NCBI GenBank assembly: GCA_013398615.1
Contig: VZSR01000598.1
Span: forward strand, 4,967,930 to 5,031,929
DNA: 64,000 nt
Reading direction: 5' to 3'
Source: Brachypodius melanocephalos
Taxonomy: Eukaryota > Chordata > Aves > Passeriformes > Pycnonotidae
Both the position numbers and the translations under genes were made by a program. The notes under the pieces are model-generated. The model saw only the letters and a program-made list of their open reading frames with translations. It did not search any database and had not been told where the DNA came from. Below are positions 31,558 through 63,640 of the stretch, one piece after another; the first letter of the stretch is position 1, and each line of letters starts with the position of its first letter.

Positions 31558-33305
31558 GATGTCACCAGGGAGGTCACCTGCACCATGAGGATGTTCAGTG
31601 CAGCCTTGATGAAATTCCACTGCCATCGGAATTTGTCAGAGAAGTCACCAGAGAGAAGGGACATGCAGGAAGGGGATGTGGAGGCAGGTTTGTCTCTCTC
31701 CTGCTGAGGATGGGAGGTGGAAAGCACATGGACAGCCCCTTGAGGAAGGGGTCATTGAAGGAAAAAGGTTTTCTGTGTTTGGAACTGTGACAGGGAAGAT
31801 GTACCTTTTCCTCCTGGTCATGAATATCCCATGAATCAGGCAGGGAAAATTATGAGGGTCCCACAAAGTCCCTTAGGAGATGTGGTTGGCAGCAGAGGTT
31901 TAAAGCAGCCACCCTTCTCCTGCCCAGCCGTGTGCATCTCTGGGAATGTGAGTCCCTTAGGACTTAGTCCCTTAGGTTCCCTCTCCACCAGGGAGGACAG
32001 GAGGCAGGTGACTTCCAGGCAGTGTGACAAGGAAGTCAAAATCCCAGGGGTGATGTTGTGAAGCCATTGAAGCATTCAGTGCTCCCAGTACCACCTCATC
32101 TCACACCATGGAACACAGCTCCTTGTCAGGAGCCTCACTGCAGGCAGCACCCTGCTAGCTCCTGGCAACCTCAGCCAGCAGCAGCTGTGGCTTTTCCATC
32201 TCAGCCTCACCACAGCAAGATGCAGAGTGACATGCCTGGAGAAGCCAGCAGGAATCCTTCACCCCGGACACAGAGTCTGAACACATTTGCTGGACACAAA
32301 GTTCTGGGACTTCTGGAAAGTCTAAAATGCTGGCACGACACAGGGGGCTTGCAGACAGAGTTTTTTTTCCCAAAGGGCAGCCTAGTCCACATGCTACTAA
32401 TACTTGAAAATGCCCCCAGGGCATCAGACTGAGTTTCTCCCCCTTTGTTTGTAGCCTTTCTCTGGGCAAAATAATGGCTGTTGCTATTTGGGAAATGTGA
32501 TTGCCTTGGGGGGTGTTTTCTTTCAGCTGTTTCCTCCTGTCCACTGCTGCCACGCTATTCACAGCCTGGACCAGCTGGTGTTTGCAGAAAGCTCTGGAAA
32601 TGGGCAGAGGGGTTTTGCAGGGAGTATCGCTGCTCTGCAGAGTCACCCAAAAGTGTAACGCTGGAGAGGAGAGGTTGGCACCAGGGTGTTGTATGGTGAC
32701 AAAGGCCCACACAGCTGTCCCCAGGTGCCAGGGGCTGCTCCCAGCAGCAGCAGCAATGGAGCATCCCTCTGGAGGAGAAGGCAGGAGGAAACCTCTGCTC
32801 TTCAGTGCCTCTTCTCTCCTCTGAGGACAACACAGAATTTGAGTAACATCACAGGGGCAAGTCAAAATGAGGAGAAAATAAATTCCCCTTCCCCCTGTCC
32901 TGTGCACTAAGGCTGTGCCCTTGACTCTGCTCTCCTCAGAGATGCTCTTCCTGAGACCTCATTGAGCACTGGGGGCACGCCTGCTCAGACTGATGTTCAG
33001 CCTTTGCTCAGCTCAGGTAGAAATTTCTGTACCAGTAACTCCATCCCAGTGCAGTTGTGGCCTCAGACTGAGCTGTGTGGTGAAGTTTGGAGTGGAATTC
33101 TTTGCTCTTCCACTGCGAGGAAGGTGGGCAGGATTGCAGGTTCAGCAATTCACTCTTGGCCACTTCTCCTTCACACAGATGTCTGGGTAACACAGACCCC
33201 TCTTAACAAATCTTTTCTGCCTCACATGGTTCACAAGGTCTTGAACTCCTGTATGTTTCTCTGCTGCTGCACATGCATCCTGGTGGCAGGAAGCAAATAT
33301 TCCCA

Positions 33306-33311
33306 ATAAAA
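33306..33311 (+). terminator. Candidate PTGES polyadenylation signal
   Basis: AATAAA on the + strand about 1.85 kb after the PTGES stop, followed by a TTGTGCTCTG stretch. An alternative lies at 32877-32882. Confidence 0.4.
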
Positions 33312-34649
33312 ACAAATCATTGTGCTCTGATACATCCTTCCTTCGGGAGCAGCAGATGCAGCTGGGCAGCAGCTGGGTCCAGCCCCAGCAGGATGTTAAA
33401 CCCCACTGTAGAGCCTGGAGTGTCCTGGGACTTCTAAAGAGACATTCTTTTCCTCTGCACTCACCTGCCCTGTAGAGGAACCTCCTTTGTAGGTGTGCAC
33501 TGTTTGTGCTGATCCTTTAAATTCAGCAGAGCTGGGAATTACAAGCAGTCCTGCTCAGTTTTGCTTCCCTGTGTAGCAAGTTGTTACAAAGCTTGGTGTT
33601 CACCCAAAAATCCTGGAGGGCTGGAGAAGCTCAGGTAAGATGTGGTTGCTCTTCTTTCTGTTCTTAGGACGTGTAAAGGAGCTGCTTGTATTTTCCAAGA
33701 TAAGTAGCTACCCTTTTTTTGGCACCAGATTGCTAGGAAACAAATGCTTCATTTCTCTGGTTTTCCCATATTTTCTTAAGTTGTTGCTAGTTGGGAGGTG
33801 CTGCCCTTGTCAGTGTTTGTGTTAGTTCCATAAAATGGCTCCACTTGGTTGTTTTCTTTCCCTGTTTGTTTTCAAATGAGAAAGGCAGTGGTTTTATAAA
33901 ATGGACTCTGTCCAGTACATGTTGCTGTGGTTGGAGATGTGGCTGGGATGGAGATTTTGGCATGAGAAGGAAGAAGGAAGGCTACAGAACCCGCTTCCAA
34001 CCCTCAGATCTGCCAGCTGCTTCAGCCTTTTCTCGGCTGCCTGTCCAGTGCCTGAGGCTGATGCCCTGCTCAGGGAAGCTGAGGTTACATGCAAAGCTCT
34101 GCTTTCTTCTTTTTATAAAAACAAAAAAATAAACTCTGCTTACTGGCTGCAGGGAAAAGCTTGGGAATGTGAACTCTCCTGGGTCAAAAAAAAACAAACA
34201 CAAAAAGCCTACAAGGCAAACTTGAGAGAGGCCCAAGCATTGTGCTTATTTTGAAGTGTTGTGGAAGTTTGGGGGAATCAGGACCAAGCTGGGCTCAGTT
34301 GCTTGGGCAGCACCAGTCCCATCAGGGCTCTCCTGGGCCTGGGTGATCAGAGCCACTGGCCCTCTCCTGGACACTGCCAGTGGTTGCTGCATGCAGGGTG
34401 CATCCCTGCCTTTTCCCACTTAATATCTAACGCCCAGAGTTCCCAAATTCCTGCTCTGGCATCGGTGTGAGGAAAGGATGTGCCCAGTGCCTCCTGCTGC
34501 TCCAGGAGAGCAAGGACAGTGGTTGCACCCACCAGTCTCTGGGGTATGGTGTGTGCTTTGTATGTCCAACAACCTGTTTTTCACACCTGGCTCAAACAGG
34601 AAATGGCAACGCTGTGAAACCCACGTGGAACTGCAGAAGTTTGGTGCTT

Positions 34650-34885
34650 AAATGGGTACAAACTGAGAGAAATTTAGATTAGACATTGGGAAGAATTTTT
34701 TTTTACTGTGAGGGTGATGAGATCCTGGTACAGGCTGCCCACAGAGGCTGTGTATGCCCCAGCCCTGGCAGAGTTCAAAGCCAGGTTGGATGAGAATTTT
34801 GGTTTAATTCAAGCTGTCCCTGCCTATGGCAGGATGGCTTGGGAGCAGGTGATCTTTAAGGTCCATTCCTTCCTTCTGTGGTTAA
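34650..34885 (+). repeat. CR1 LINE 3' region
   Basis: Reads TTAGATTAGACATTGGGAAG, then TTTTTTACTGTGAGGGTGAT, then GGTACAGGCTGCCCACAGAGG, then AAAGCCAGGTTGGATGAG, then GGTGATCTTTAAGGTCC. This is standard avian CR1 wording on the + strand. Confidence 0.9.
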
Positions 34886-35439
34886 ATGTGTGGATGTAAT
34901 TCACACAACCAGTACATGTCTTTCCTCGAGGTGTCAGGAGCTGGGAGAAAAGCAAGAGGAGACCCAGCACAAGCCATTTCCCCTCCCACACTCTTTCAGG
35001 TTGTTCAAGCCCCAGGATCCCTCCTGAGCACTGGACACACCTCTTCCTTACCTGCCTGCACCACTCCCTGGGTCTCTTCATCCAGACCTTCCCCTGGTGG
35101 GATCTGGACGAAGATTCCTCCTTGAGCAGCTGTCTTTTACCACAGATCACTCTTCCTTTTCTGCCCTCCCAAAATCTCCCATTCCCTCTAGCAGATGGGA
35201 TTTGATACACAAATCCCCTTATTCCTCTTGAGGAATTGAGATTCCTGTGACTTGTAGAGAGAATGAGAGGAGCCAGCTCTACAGGCATGGGCACGCAGAA
35301 GTGGAGAAGATAATGGTGCTTCCCTGGTGCTCTCTGGCACACGAGGATGAAGTTCGGCAGCGGGATAACTTTTTCCAGCGGGCGTTTTCTAACCCGACTG
35401 TGGGGCTGAGCTGTGAGACATCCCCTGTTTGACACTTGG

Positions 35440-35670
35440 GGTCCAGCCCCAGACAGGGGCGAGGGGGACGGGCCGGGTGCGGAGCAGAGCAGCGCGATGG
35501 GGGCTGCCCCCGGCCCGCCGGGTTCCGCGGGCTGCGCTGCGCGGGGCTGCAGCACCCTCGTGTGGCTGCGGGACCCTGCGGGGACACCGGGACCCCTGCC
35601 TGGGGACCCGCACCCGCGGATTCTCCGCCCCGCATCTGCCGGCCAGAGAGCTGCGGGTGCGCATGGAGGT
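35440..35670. promoter_or_regulatory. Orphan CpG-rich island
   Basis: A sharply bounded GC- and CpG-rich block (for example CCGGCCCGCCGGGTTCCGCG) lies 4 kb past PTGES and 5 kb past the PRRX2 stop, at no known promoter. Overlapping frames on both strands reflect composition. It may be a promoter of an unannotated transcript or an enhancer. Confidence 0.45.
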
Positions 35671-35780
35671 GTTTAGGATAGAGGGAGGGTTCCATTCCTT
35701 AACGGGGAGGAGGCTGGTATCTGCTCTAGTGCCCATCAGCCTCTCCAAAGCAGGCAGATGCGATGCCAGTTCCAGGGAGA

Positions 35781-35908
35781 GCCTCCCATCACCTCAGACC
35801 TGCTTTTTGGGAGTCACCTGGTTGAAAACAGACTGATTTGAGGAAGGAAGCAGTTTGCAAACGTCCTTGCAAACTTCCCCTGCTTCTGAAGTTGTGGTGT
35901 ATGGATGC
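35781..35908 (+). repeat. Direct repeat, copy 1
   Basis: Shares with copy 2, 798 bp downstream, CTCCCATCACC, TCACCTGGTTGAAAAC, TTTGAGGAAGGAA, CAGTTTGCAAA and GTGTATGGATG in the same order, roughly four-fifths identical by eye. Confidence 0.8.
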
Positions 35909-36578
35909 AACGCTGTGCATCTCCATGCAATAGTTCTTCCTTATTACGTGATAACGCTTCCTAACCAGCTTTGCTCCCTCCCTTCTTCCCGAGTAATTAT
36001 AAAGCATTACACCCCCTGTGCACAGCTACCATCCAGCTTCTCTGCTGCCTTAGGTTGCTTCCCTGTGGGGTTGCAAAGAAGCAGCAGCGAGCAAAATATC
36101 TGCTGCAGGGAGGAGATGATCTTTCCATATGGGATGTAGAGTTTGGGGTGAGATCGCAACCCTCAGGGCAGGAGCATCGCTCCAGAGGGCAGGAGGGGCT
36201 CGGCTGCTGGGAGGTGACACGTTGCTGTCACAGGAACATCTGTTTCTGCAGTTTGTAGGTGGTGCCAGCAGGACTCAGAGGGTCGTCAGACCTTCCCGTT
36301 GCCACCAGAGGGAGAAGGGCTCGGCAGCACAAGGATAATGGGAAAGGAGGATACTGTAACCGCGATATGTCTGTAATTCATTCTGGATGGGGATAACCAG
36401 GCGGGTGTCCCTGTGAGCTCTGTTTTGTCTTGCTGCTGTAGCAGCCGATGCTGATGACAACACAAAATTGTTCTCATTAAAATATTCTAAGGGCAAACTT
36501 CAACTTTTCATCAGTCAGCAAGTCACACACAAGTGTCAGGCTGTGGGGTCAAAAACAAGGAAAGGGGGTCCAGAAAGG

Positions 36579-36706
36579 TCCTCCCATCACCCGAGACCCG
36601 CCCTTTTGGAATCACCTGGTTGAAAACCAACTGCTTTGAGGAAGGAAACAGTTTGCAAAGGTCTTTGCAACCTTCCCCCACTCCCAGAGCTGTAGTGTAT
36701 GGATGG
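36579..36706 (+). repeat. Direct repeat, copy 2
   Basis: Second copy of the unit at 35781-35908, constant 798-bp offset with few indels. The family is not recognised, so it could be an old mobile element or a local duplication. Confidence 0.8.
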
Positions 36707-38364
36707 AGACCAGCTCTCCTGGCAAAATTAGTACTGGTGATGGATTAAACGGGAGGAAAAATGCCCCTGTCCGGGAGGAAGAGAGGTTGCACAACGCCTT
36801 TGAGCTCCTCTTCATTGACAGCCTTCCCCCAGTATCTCCCTCCCCTGTGGAGTGCAGACCCTGCCAGGTGAGCTGCAGCTCTCCACACTTGTCTGTCTCC
36901 TGGCTGGAGACCCCTCAGATGTCCATCAGCTCCTGGGAGCTGACTGACCATGGGTTGAGACCTTCTGCTCTAGTGGAAGATGAACTGAAGTCGGGACAGT
37001 TCAGGCAGGAAATAAGTGACATATTTCCAGCACTCAACAGTAATGAGTCACTGGAGGAATCTGCCCTGTCGATGTGTCAGTTCATCACTTCCAGGGGTCT
37101 TTTGACTTGGGGCTGGATGGTCTCCAAAGGGATGCACAGCACTGGCCACATGCTGAGGACACGAGGATGCTGCTTGGGTGACATTTTTACTCAGGAGGTT
37201 GGACAATTGGCCTCAATGATCTACAGGCCACTTACTGAATGAATAAATAAGTGGTTACAAAGCAGCAGCAGAGCAGAGATGGTCAAGTGTGTGAGGCTCT
37301 GGTGGGCCTGGGATCATGTCCAATATGGGGACTCACTTCTGCTGGATGCTGCAGGGGTGATATGGGGTGAGCCTTGTTGTCTAGGGAAAGCTGGAATGCA
37401 TTTTTCAGGGGTCCTTCCTTCCTCAGCCTTGCAATCCACAGGATCCATGTGTCCCATGGGCCACTGGTGATGGGAGGGACAAAGGTTGCTGTGGGAGGGA
37501 GCTGATCCTGTGGCTCTCATGGAGCTGAGCCTCTCTGGGTGCACGGGATAGCGCTGCAGTTCCCCTGGCTGTGTGGGGGGAATGAGGATGGCCTGGGGAG
37601 GAGGAGGTGACAGAGACATCCTGTAAGTGACACCATGTGAGCTGGCCTGACAGGAGGCTGCTGCAATTCAGCAGGTGAAGGCAAGTAAAAGAAACAAGGG
37701 AAACCCAGGTGTCCCTGCTCCTCCCAGCTCTCCCAGCTCCTGGAAGTCGGCAGGGCAGCAGTTTTCTGCACAGGCAGTTGAATCCTTGCCACATTGCAAG
37801 GATTAACTTTCTCACCCTCTCCGAACACACCATACCTTTGATCTCTGCAATATCTTGGGGTGATGGATTTCAGGCTTTTTTTTGTGCCGTGAGGACACTT
37901 TCTGCCTTGCTTTCTAATCCTTTCCTTGCAATTCCTGCCACTTGACTCGCTGCCTTTCAGTCTGAGCACGTGCTGGGCAGTTTCCCCTGGGCACATCTTC
38001 ACACCTCTCCACATTGCATTAAATCTGCTGCTTGATAGCTCAGCACTGTGAGCTCCTGGAGCCCTGTTTACCTTTGGCTGCCTCCACTATTTGGTATTGC
38101 CTTTGCCTGACCACTGATTTCTCCTGTTTTGGGTGCTTGATGCTCTGTACCTGTGGGCCTTTGCTCCCTCGAAACCACTCTACAAATCTGAAAGGTTTTT
38201 TTATTTTTACCCTTTGGTTTATTCAGCTCAATTTCTGTGCAGAATCTGACCCTTCTTGCTGCCTCTTAATTCAATTTCTGCCCAGGCTGCTTGTCCAAGG
38301 CAGGTGGAGAAACCACAATGGCTGGTGATGGAAGACTCAGGTCCCTATCACGTGCACTGACACA

Positions 38365-40862
38365 TCTCTACTCAGTAAAATATTTATTCCTCCATTATTT
38401 CACAAGAGTTGTTTTTACAAAAACCTTACAAAAATTTCCAAAACACAGACATGCAGAAGAAAAAAAACAAATCCACCATGGATCTTGTTACAAGTAATTG
38501 AAATGTACAAATAGAAAGGGCGAGAGAGAGCTTAGATTACAATAATCCCTCGGTCCTGCTACCCCTCCATGGGTGCAATTTGTATCTCTTCTTGGTGAGT
38601 TCAGCATTGACTGACAAGCTGTGATAAGCTGCCAAAAGCACAGCAAAGGAGGGGCCCTAAGATTAGGAGCAAATGTTTTCAAATATATATATACATATAG
38701 ATATTTAGTGAAGAAATATTTATTCCCTGCTTTTTTTAGGTTTACAGAAACAGCATCTGCAAACTATTAAATGGGTTTATTTTCATTAATGTTCTCAAAG
38801 AGGCAGCGACATTTATATCCCTGTGGTTTCATCTTGTATAACTGAAAAAAGAGCCCTGTGCTTTCCATGGGAATAGCACCCCACCAGCCCCCTCCTCCTG
38901 CTCCAAGTGATGTTTCTCAGGGTGGATGATTTGATCCACAGTGGATCCCTCTTCCCTCTGGCTTGGCAGGTCTCTGTGCAGTGTGGGGAGCTGTGTGCTC
39001 TTCTCCTGGCATGGCAAATGGGAGGGATACCAGCCCTGGAAATACAGATGAGGGCAGAGGGTGGGTGTTTAGGGTGACACTGCTCCCTGGATGAGGCGGA
39101 CAGTGTCAGTCAGGCTGTGCCCTCTCCCTGCCTGCCAAGCTTGAGGAGGAGAAGGTGGCTGTTCCCAACTGGGGGCTGCAGTGTAGAGCAGAGAGAGCAG
39201 GGGCTGGAGGCAGGATGGAGGGGCTGGTTCAGCCCCAGGCAGAGGAGATGCTTCTCCCATCATGTCTCCAGCTCTGAGTACTGCATGAGTCCCCCAATGC
39301 TGGCATTGCCTGGGGTGCAGCTGAAGGCCCCGGTGACACAGCCACATGCAGCTGCAGTAAAGCCCCAGTGGGAATGGGAGAGGATGCTCCTGGGAGCTGT
39401 GGGGACTCAGGTTGGCACTTTGTAGCTGTGGCACTTGCAGCCTCAGTGTCACCAGCCAGAGGATGTTTACCTGGAGGAGGCACCTCAGCAATTGCTCTAT
39501 TTGTCCTCAGCTCTATTGCTGCAGCCCCCAAACCAACCCCTTCCAGGTAAGCAGGGCTGCTGTCTTCTCTGTCCAGGCCACCCCTCTGAGCTGGTGGTGT
39601 CCCCATTCTTGGCTGGTGGCTCTTTTCAGTGGGTGAGGAAAGGGTGATCTGGTTTCCAGTGGGCTCTGTCCACAGGGACACCACACCTCCACCACTCTGG
39701 CTGTGGAACTGGCAGGGGGATGTGGAGGCTGCGTCTCTCCACAGCTCAGTCCCATGGATTTGAGCCAGGTTGCCCACCCCATGTCCATCCCACCTTGGAG
39801 CCTCATTAGGCTGCGCAGCAGGGTGGGATGAGGGGGAAACCATTTCCTTTCTGCAAAACCAAAAAAGCCTCCCCCCATGGAGCTGCCGGCCCCAGACCCC
39901 TGAGCACATCTGCGGAGCTGCCGACGGGGAGGCTGTGCCTCCGGAAGGCGAAGCCTTCGTTGGCACGAAGTGCTGGGAGCCGCCTACTCAGCTGAAACCC
40001 AACAGCTTTTTCCAATTTTCTCATTCCCTGGGATGGTTCAATGACCTGGGGCTCTGCACAATCGCTGGCAAATCCACCGAGGCAGGGCAGCGGTGCCTGC
40101 GTGGGGATTGGCAGTGCACCCCCAGCTCACAGGAGAGCTCACAGGCTCCAGGCAGGTCTGCTGAGATGCTGCAGCTCTGCTTGCCCCTCTGGGAAGGGAC
40201 AAAGCCTGATGCCATCAGCATAGGCAGCTCCTAAATGCAGGCAGCAACGGTGCAGAGGGCAGGCCGAGACTGGCCATGGCATGGTGAGCCATCAGCTTCC
40301 CAAAGTCCCAAACTTTGGGAAGTCCCAAACCCCACACCATGGCCGGGGTTGCACAAAGAAACGAACACGTGGATCAGCTTTGGCGCACACAGTTGAGCGC
40401 CGCAAGTCACAGCCTGATGGAAAGGGGGGCTCGTGATCCTCCCACACTGTCCCTACGGGAGGAGAAGACCCAATAACTCTTTGGCTCTCTGGGCAAGATA
40501 CCCAAATTGGTCAAATCCAATAGTCCAAGATCCTTCCATGTTTGGAAGCAAATTCTTGTTCCCTTGGCAAGTCTGTTTGTCCTCAAAGAGCGTGTGGGGG
40601 GTATGTGTGTATATATAGCCGTTATTATAAGGGTGTGCGGAAAAGCAAGTTTCTAACCAAGTTCGCTCCATATGTGGCTATAATTATGTGCCACTTCGGC
40701 CTGGGACTGACTCTACCTTCAGAAGGGAAGGGAAGAGGAGAGAAGATGCTGAGACACTGGATGAGTGGCATGTGTGTTGGGCAGGCAGCAGATCTGTCCT
40801 GGACCGGCACAGGAGCTCCACGCTGTATCCTGGAGGAGGCCATGGGATGGGGTTTGCCCTGC
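38365..40862 (-). other. PRRX2: PRRX2 3' untranslated region (probable)
   Basis: On the - strand the sequence after the PRRX2 stop has no further exon. The first convincing AATAAA is at 38383-38388, preceded by a U-rich stretch typical of 3' ends (about 38390-38800). This would give a 3'UTR near 2.5 kb. A nearer, non-canonical end is possible. Confidence 0.4.
38383..38388 (-). terminator. Candidate PRRX2 polyadenylation signal
   Basis: AATAAA on the - strand in an AT-rich context about 2.5 kb past the stop. Further - strand AATAAA signals lie in the AT-rich stretch near 38722 and 38777. Confidence 0.35.
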
Positions 40863-60994
<20,132 letters not shown>

Positions 60995-61480
60995 GGCTCC
61001 CACCCCCAACCCGCAGCCCACCCCGAGGTGCCGGGCCGCTCCCCGGCCCCCTTCCCCTTTCCCACCCACCCCCCCAAGAAAAAGAGGAAAAAATTAAAAT
61101 AATTATGATTTTTTTTTGTTTTTAAATGGGGGGGGGGGGGAAATATCACGGCTGTCCTGAGTCCGGCTCCCTCCCCAGCCCCTGTTCCGCCTTGTGCTGA
61201 CGTCTGGGGAAAAAAACCACGCTCCCAGCCCAAACTTTCTTCCCCTGCTCTTTGCTCTGGAGCTGTTCAAACAAACGCCCCTGCTCTGAGCCGAGCGGGG
61301 CGGCCCCTCGCCCCCCCCGGCCCTGCGACCTGCCCCCCTGCCAGGGACCGAGCCCCGCCGGCAGCCAAGCCTCGGAAAGGGGGGGCAGACAGGGGGGGAG
61401 ACCCGCTAACCCCCCCCTTCCCTCCCCCCCTTATCCCATCCACATCACACCCCCCCAGCCATGGTTTAAGTGCTTCTATC

Positions 61481-63120
61481 AACAAGTGTAAGTGGCTGCG
61501 CTCCGTGGGGAGGGATGGGGTGGGCTGGGAGAGGGGCTGGAGGGAGAGGTGACCCGCAGGTTAGCGGGGGACACGGCCCCCCTCCACCTCCAGCCACCCC
61601 CCTCCTCCGGTCCCCATCAACCCCGGAGCAAGGTCACCTCTCCTGGGAAAAGCCTGGCTCTCTCGCCTTAATGAGATAATTACGTCCTGCACCACAGTTA
61701 AAAACTCATAGGCTGCTTCCCTTGAGGTTAGAAAGAAACCTCCCTAATGAAAACCAGCCACCGGGAAAAAGGAGTTTTTCCTCTTTAAAATTATACATAT
61801 TTATATATATATATGTATACATGCACACAGATATGCAGGGAGGAGGCAGTGGGAGGGAGGGAGGGAAGGAGAGGGGCAGAGCCCGGGGCTGGTTTCTGGT
61901 GTCCGGACAGGGCTGGGCTCGGGGCGATGAGCAGAAATTGGAGAGGTTAAACAATTATTCCTTCCCCTCGGTTCCCCGCCGCTGCGGGGACAGACGGACA
62001 GGGCTGCGCAGGGTTCCACGCGAAACCTCCGAGCGAGATCTGCCGGCTCTGAGCTCATCGACATCGCTGCTCCAGCACGGCCGAGGGAGGCAAACCCCTG
62101 GCTGAGTTATTTTAACATTTGTCGAAAGCTTTTCTTGCGCTCCCTTCCCCTTCAAGTCGGAGGCGTGCAGATTTTTGAGCCAGCCAGCGCTGCCAAATCT
62201 GATCTTCCTGACGGGGAAGCAGCTTTCCAGAGCTCTCCAGCTTGGAAGGGGTGTAGCTGAAGGCAGATTTTGGCTCTCTCCAGCTCTGCGGGGGGCTCCT
62301 CCAGTGTGCAAACAAGACAGCCCAACCTCCCTTCCCCCTCTTATTTTTTTTTCGTGGGGGGATCTATTTTTTGGTTCTGTTGGTCCAATTTGCTGGCCCC
62401 AGGGGCGCTTTGGGATCAGCTCTGGTGTCTGGTTCTGTCCCCTCGGCTGTGTAAATCACTGCTCCTGCTTCCCGATGGATGCTCCCAAAGATGGGGGTTC
62501 TGGCCGTGCCCAGCACCCAGCTGGACATGTCCCCTGTCCTCCTGTGCCAGGGCAGGGCTGTGCACTCAGTTATGCACTCTGTGGATATTTTAGAATACAG
62601 AAAAATTGCCACCACCTCTCCTGGCTGCTCTCAGGGAGGGGATGGCTGTGTCACCCCTGGGACCACCAGGCTCAGCACAGTCTTGTGCCACCCTTCCTTG
62701 CCCAGGAACCTGCTAGATCCTGCTTTTCTCCATCGTGGCTGCAGGGACAGCCCCTTCGCAGGATGGACATGACCTCATGTCCAGGAAAAACTGCTCTGGA
62801 ATCAGCCTGGGGTCTGGGCCCTCCCCTGGGAGGACAGTGATCCCTCAGTGATGGGCACTCCTTGGCCAGGGCTGCTGGGGGGGACAGGGCAGTGAGGACC
62901 CCAATCCTTGCCCCAGCATCCCCCTCTTGGCTCCAGAGGTGGGAACATCTTGCTGTGATTATTTTGGGGGAGAGTGGGGGGTGGGGGGGCAGACTGGTTT
63001 TGGTCCGTGGAGGGGTGTGGGCAGAAGTGGGGGATGGAGCAGCCCCATTCCCGTTTATGACCCTCTTTCTCCTCCTTGTTTAGGGCCAGACCTGATTCTT
63101 GAACTGTCTGGCTTTTCCAG
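61481..63120. other. Upstream flank of PRRX2
   Basis: No exon recognised. It includes a short (TA)n-like run at about 61795-61815 and mixed GC-rich sequence. Frames up to 221 codons lack motifs. Confidence 0.4.
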
Positions 63121-63640
63121 GGGAGACAGCTTCCCTCAGTCCGTGGCATTAAATAATTAAATGGAGGGAATAATCGTCGGTGAAACCCCCTTGGGTTCGC
63201 ACTTCCTCGGGCCCTGTGATTGCTGATATTTTTTTGGTTGAAATATGACCTTTTTTATGATCAAAGGGGATCAGAGTTCCAAAGGAAAGTTAAAAAAAAA
63301 AAAAAAAAAAAAAAAAGGAAGAAAAAAAGAAAAAAAAAAAAAAAGAGGGCAAACATTTTCTTTTTTTCCCAGTCCTAGCGGTCTGGTAAAGTTTCTTTAG
63401 ACATGCAAAGATTTACACACCTTTCTGCAGGGTGCCTTAAATTACCCTCCAGCTCTTTACACATTTCCATGAGCAGAGCAAGAACAGTAAGTCATTGAGA
63501 AATTAACTGGCCTTTCAGTAATATCCCCTGTCGGCCTTTCAGAAGGAGAATGTCTAATGACTTTTTTGAAGTAGAGGTCAGGGTTTGCTTTTTTTAAATA
63601 AAACAATCTGTATTAATGCTATTTCCTTTTTAGCTGTAGG
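63120..63640. promoter_or_regulatory. Candidate conserved regulatory patch upstream of PRRX2, split by poly(A)
   Basis: An AT-rich patch with TAATTA at 63154-63159 and a canonical TCF/LEF site (CCTTTGATC on the - strand) at 63259-63267. An A-rich tract at 63292-63344 separates it from a second AT-rich, repeat-free block (63380-63640) with ATGCAAAG. The role is inferred from motifs and location 2-2.6 kb upstream of PRRX2. Confidence 0.3.
63292..63344 (+). repeat. Poly(A)-rich tract
   Basis: A 25-base A run followed by A-rich sequence with a few G. No retroposon body with a clear signature precedes it. Confidence 0.9.

Larger units (their letters stand above)
31452..33330 (+). other. PTGES: PTGES 3' untranslated region (probable)
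   Basis: Non-coding sequence follows the stop. AATAAA occurs at 32877-32882 and 33306-33311, giving possible 3'UTRs of about 1.4 or 1.9 kb. It contains a (TG)n tract. Open frames here, including a 250-codon frame on the - strand, show no family signature. Confidence 0.5.
33331..38360. other. Intergenic sequence between convergent PTGES and PRRX2
   Basis: No coding exon recognised. It holds a CR1 copy, two copies of a direct repeat and a CpG-rich island, all listed separately. A 179-codon + frame (36703-37242) starts inside the second direct-repeat copy and has no known motif. Confidence 0.45.

Noticed and set aside
32155..32907. 250-codon - strand frame downstream of PTGES
   Set aside because: No family signature, lies in the probable PTGES 3'UTR, and overlaps other chance frames.
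34824..35555. 243-codon - strand frame
   Set aside because: It runs from a CpG-rich island into a CR1 copy, so part of it is repeat. No known domain.
36703..37242. 179-codon + strand frame between PTGES and PRRX2
   Set aside because: No motif I recognise, no splice or codon-use support, and its start falls in a repeated segment.
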